A stretch of 5,157 bases of DNA from JBGPIK01 sp041484845 (GTDB taxonomy: Bacteria > Desulfobacterota > Binatia > UBA9968). The notes below the pieces were generated by a model. It saw only the letters and a list, made by a program, of their open reading frames with translations. It ran no database searches and had not been told where the DNA came from. A program made the translations under genes and the position numbers. Shown here in pieces: positions 4,848-5,157 of the stretch. The DNA is taken from NCBI GenBank assembly GCA_041484845.1, contig JBGPIK010000462.1:1-5157 (forward strand), written 5' to 3'. Position 1 is the first letter of the stretch, and each line of letters opens with the position of its first letter.

Positions 4848-5157
4848 TTACGAAAGGGTTTTTCTTGCGAACGGAGCGACTTTGGCCTGCTCGCCGCCGG
4901 ACTTGGCGGCTTCCTTTTGACGCTGTGCTACCGAGTTGGGAGTTTCGCTATTAGCGGACTGGCCGTCTAAGGCTTGACTTAGAACGTCCTCCTGTAGCGA
5001 TTCCTTACTAGCATTGGTCGCGGCGGCGGACCTTGCGGTCTCAACCGGCAGGCTGTCGTCATTAATAAAAACTGCGGCTGCGAAGACAGTTGTCCAGAGA
5101 CCATCTTTGTTGCCGACAGCAGACTGGGTGATATTGGTGGTACGAACGATCTTCCCC
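4848..5157 (-). CDS. C-terminal part of an unrecognised Ala/Ser-rich protein (5' end outside window)
   Basis: On the minus strand a frame is open from the right edge for about 102 codons to TAA at 4850-4848. It reads KIVRTTNITQSAVGNKDGLW, then TTVFAAAVFINDDSLPVETA, followed by a hydrophilic tail rich in Ala, Ser, Gln and Glu (ARSAAATNASKESLQEDVL onward) that ends KVAPFARKTLS. No start codon lies in the window, so it is the 3' end of a larger gene. I do not recognise the family. The tail looks disordered. A 6-bp perfect inverted repeat (GCCGCC/GGCGGC, 4893-4910) falls inside the coding sequence and is explained by Ala-Ala and Gly-Gly codons. Confidence is limited because length without stops and reasonable composition are the main support. 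Confidence 0.55.
   Translation of the reverse strand, partial: GKIVRTTNITQSAVGNKDGLWTTVFAAAVFINDDSLPVETARSAAATNASKESLQEDVLSQALDGQSANSETPNSVAQRQKEAAKSGGEQAKVAPFARKTLS

Noticed and set aside
4893..4910. GCCGCC/GGCGGC inverted repeat, considered as a terminator
   Set aside because: It lies inside an open coding frame, where Ala-Ala and Gly-Gly codons explain it.

Overview
The window is a patchwork of ordinary bacterial chromosome genes and several small, partly decayed toxin-antitoxin-type loci. No rRNA or tRNA gene or CRISPR array was seen. Base composition looks intermediate, with AT-richer stretches in the middle. The mix of a long-form HisG, an orphan NMT1/THI5-type solute-binding protein and many small VapBC/DUF433/DUF4926-type genes resembles uncultured soil or sediment Deltaproteobacteria-like lineages. 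That is an impression from gene style, not a demonstrated assignment.

Left part, minus strand (1-1120): hisI (phosphoribosyl-AMP cyclohydrolase) is followed, with a 4-base stop/start overlap, by hisG (ATP phosphoribosyltransferase), which runs off the left edge. These are steps 3 and 1 of histidine synthesis. A weak promoter candidate lies in front of hisI.

Middle, plus strand (about 1200-2770): first comes a short dispersed-repeat-like sequence touching what looks like the last ~37 codons of a zeta-toxin-like ATPase. This fragment overlaps, by ATGA, an apparently intact 52-residue basic gene that may be its small partner. Next is a tightly packed cassette: a gamma-glutamylcyclotransferase-fold protein, a DUF433 antitoxin-type protein (ATGA overlap) and a DUF4926 protein 26 bases further on. 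The usual toxin partners of DUF433 (a DUF5615 PIN-like protein) and of DUF4926 (a DUF6883 protein) are absent.

Right part, minus strand (2951-5157): a broken C-terminal piece of a VapC-type PIN-domain RNase; a complete secreted ABC-type solute-binding protein with no permease or ATPase gene beside it; a 125-residue two-helix membrane protein of unknown role; a short tandem repeat that may be a trace of an IS21-like insertion-sequence end; and the C-terminal ~102 residues of an unrecognised Ala/Ser-rich protein that enters from the right edge.

The most interesting parts are the GGCT-DUF433-DUF4926 cassette, a possible non-canonical toxin/antitoxin arrangement, and the relic zeta locus with its surviving small partner gene.
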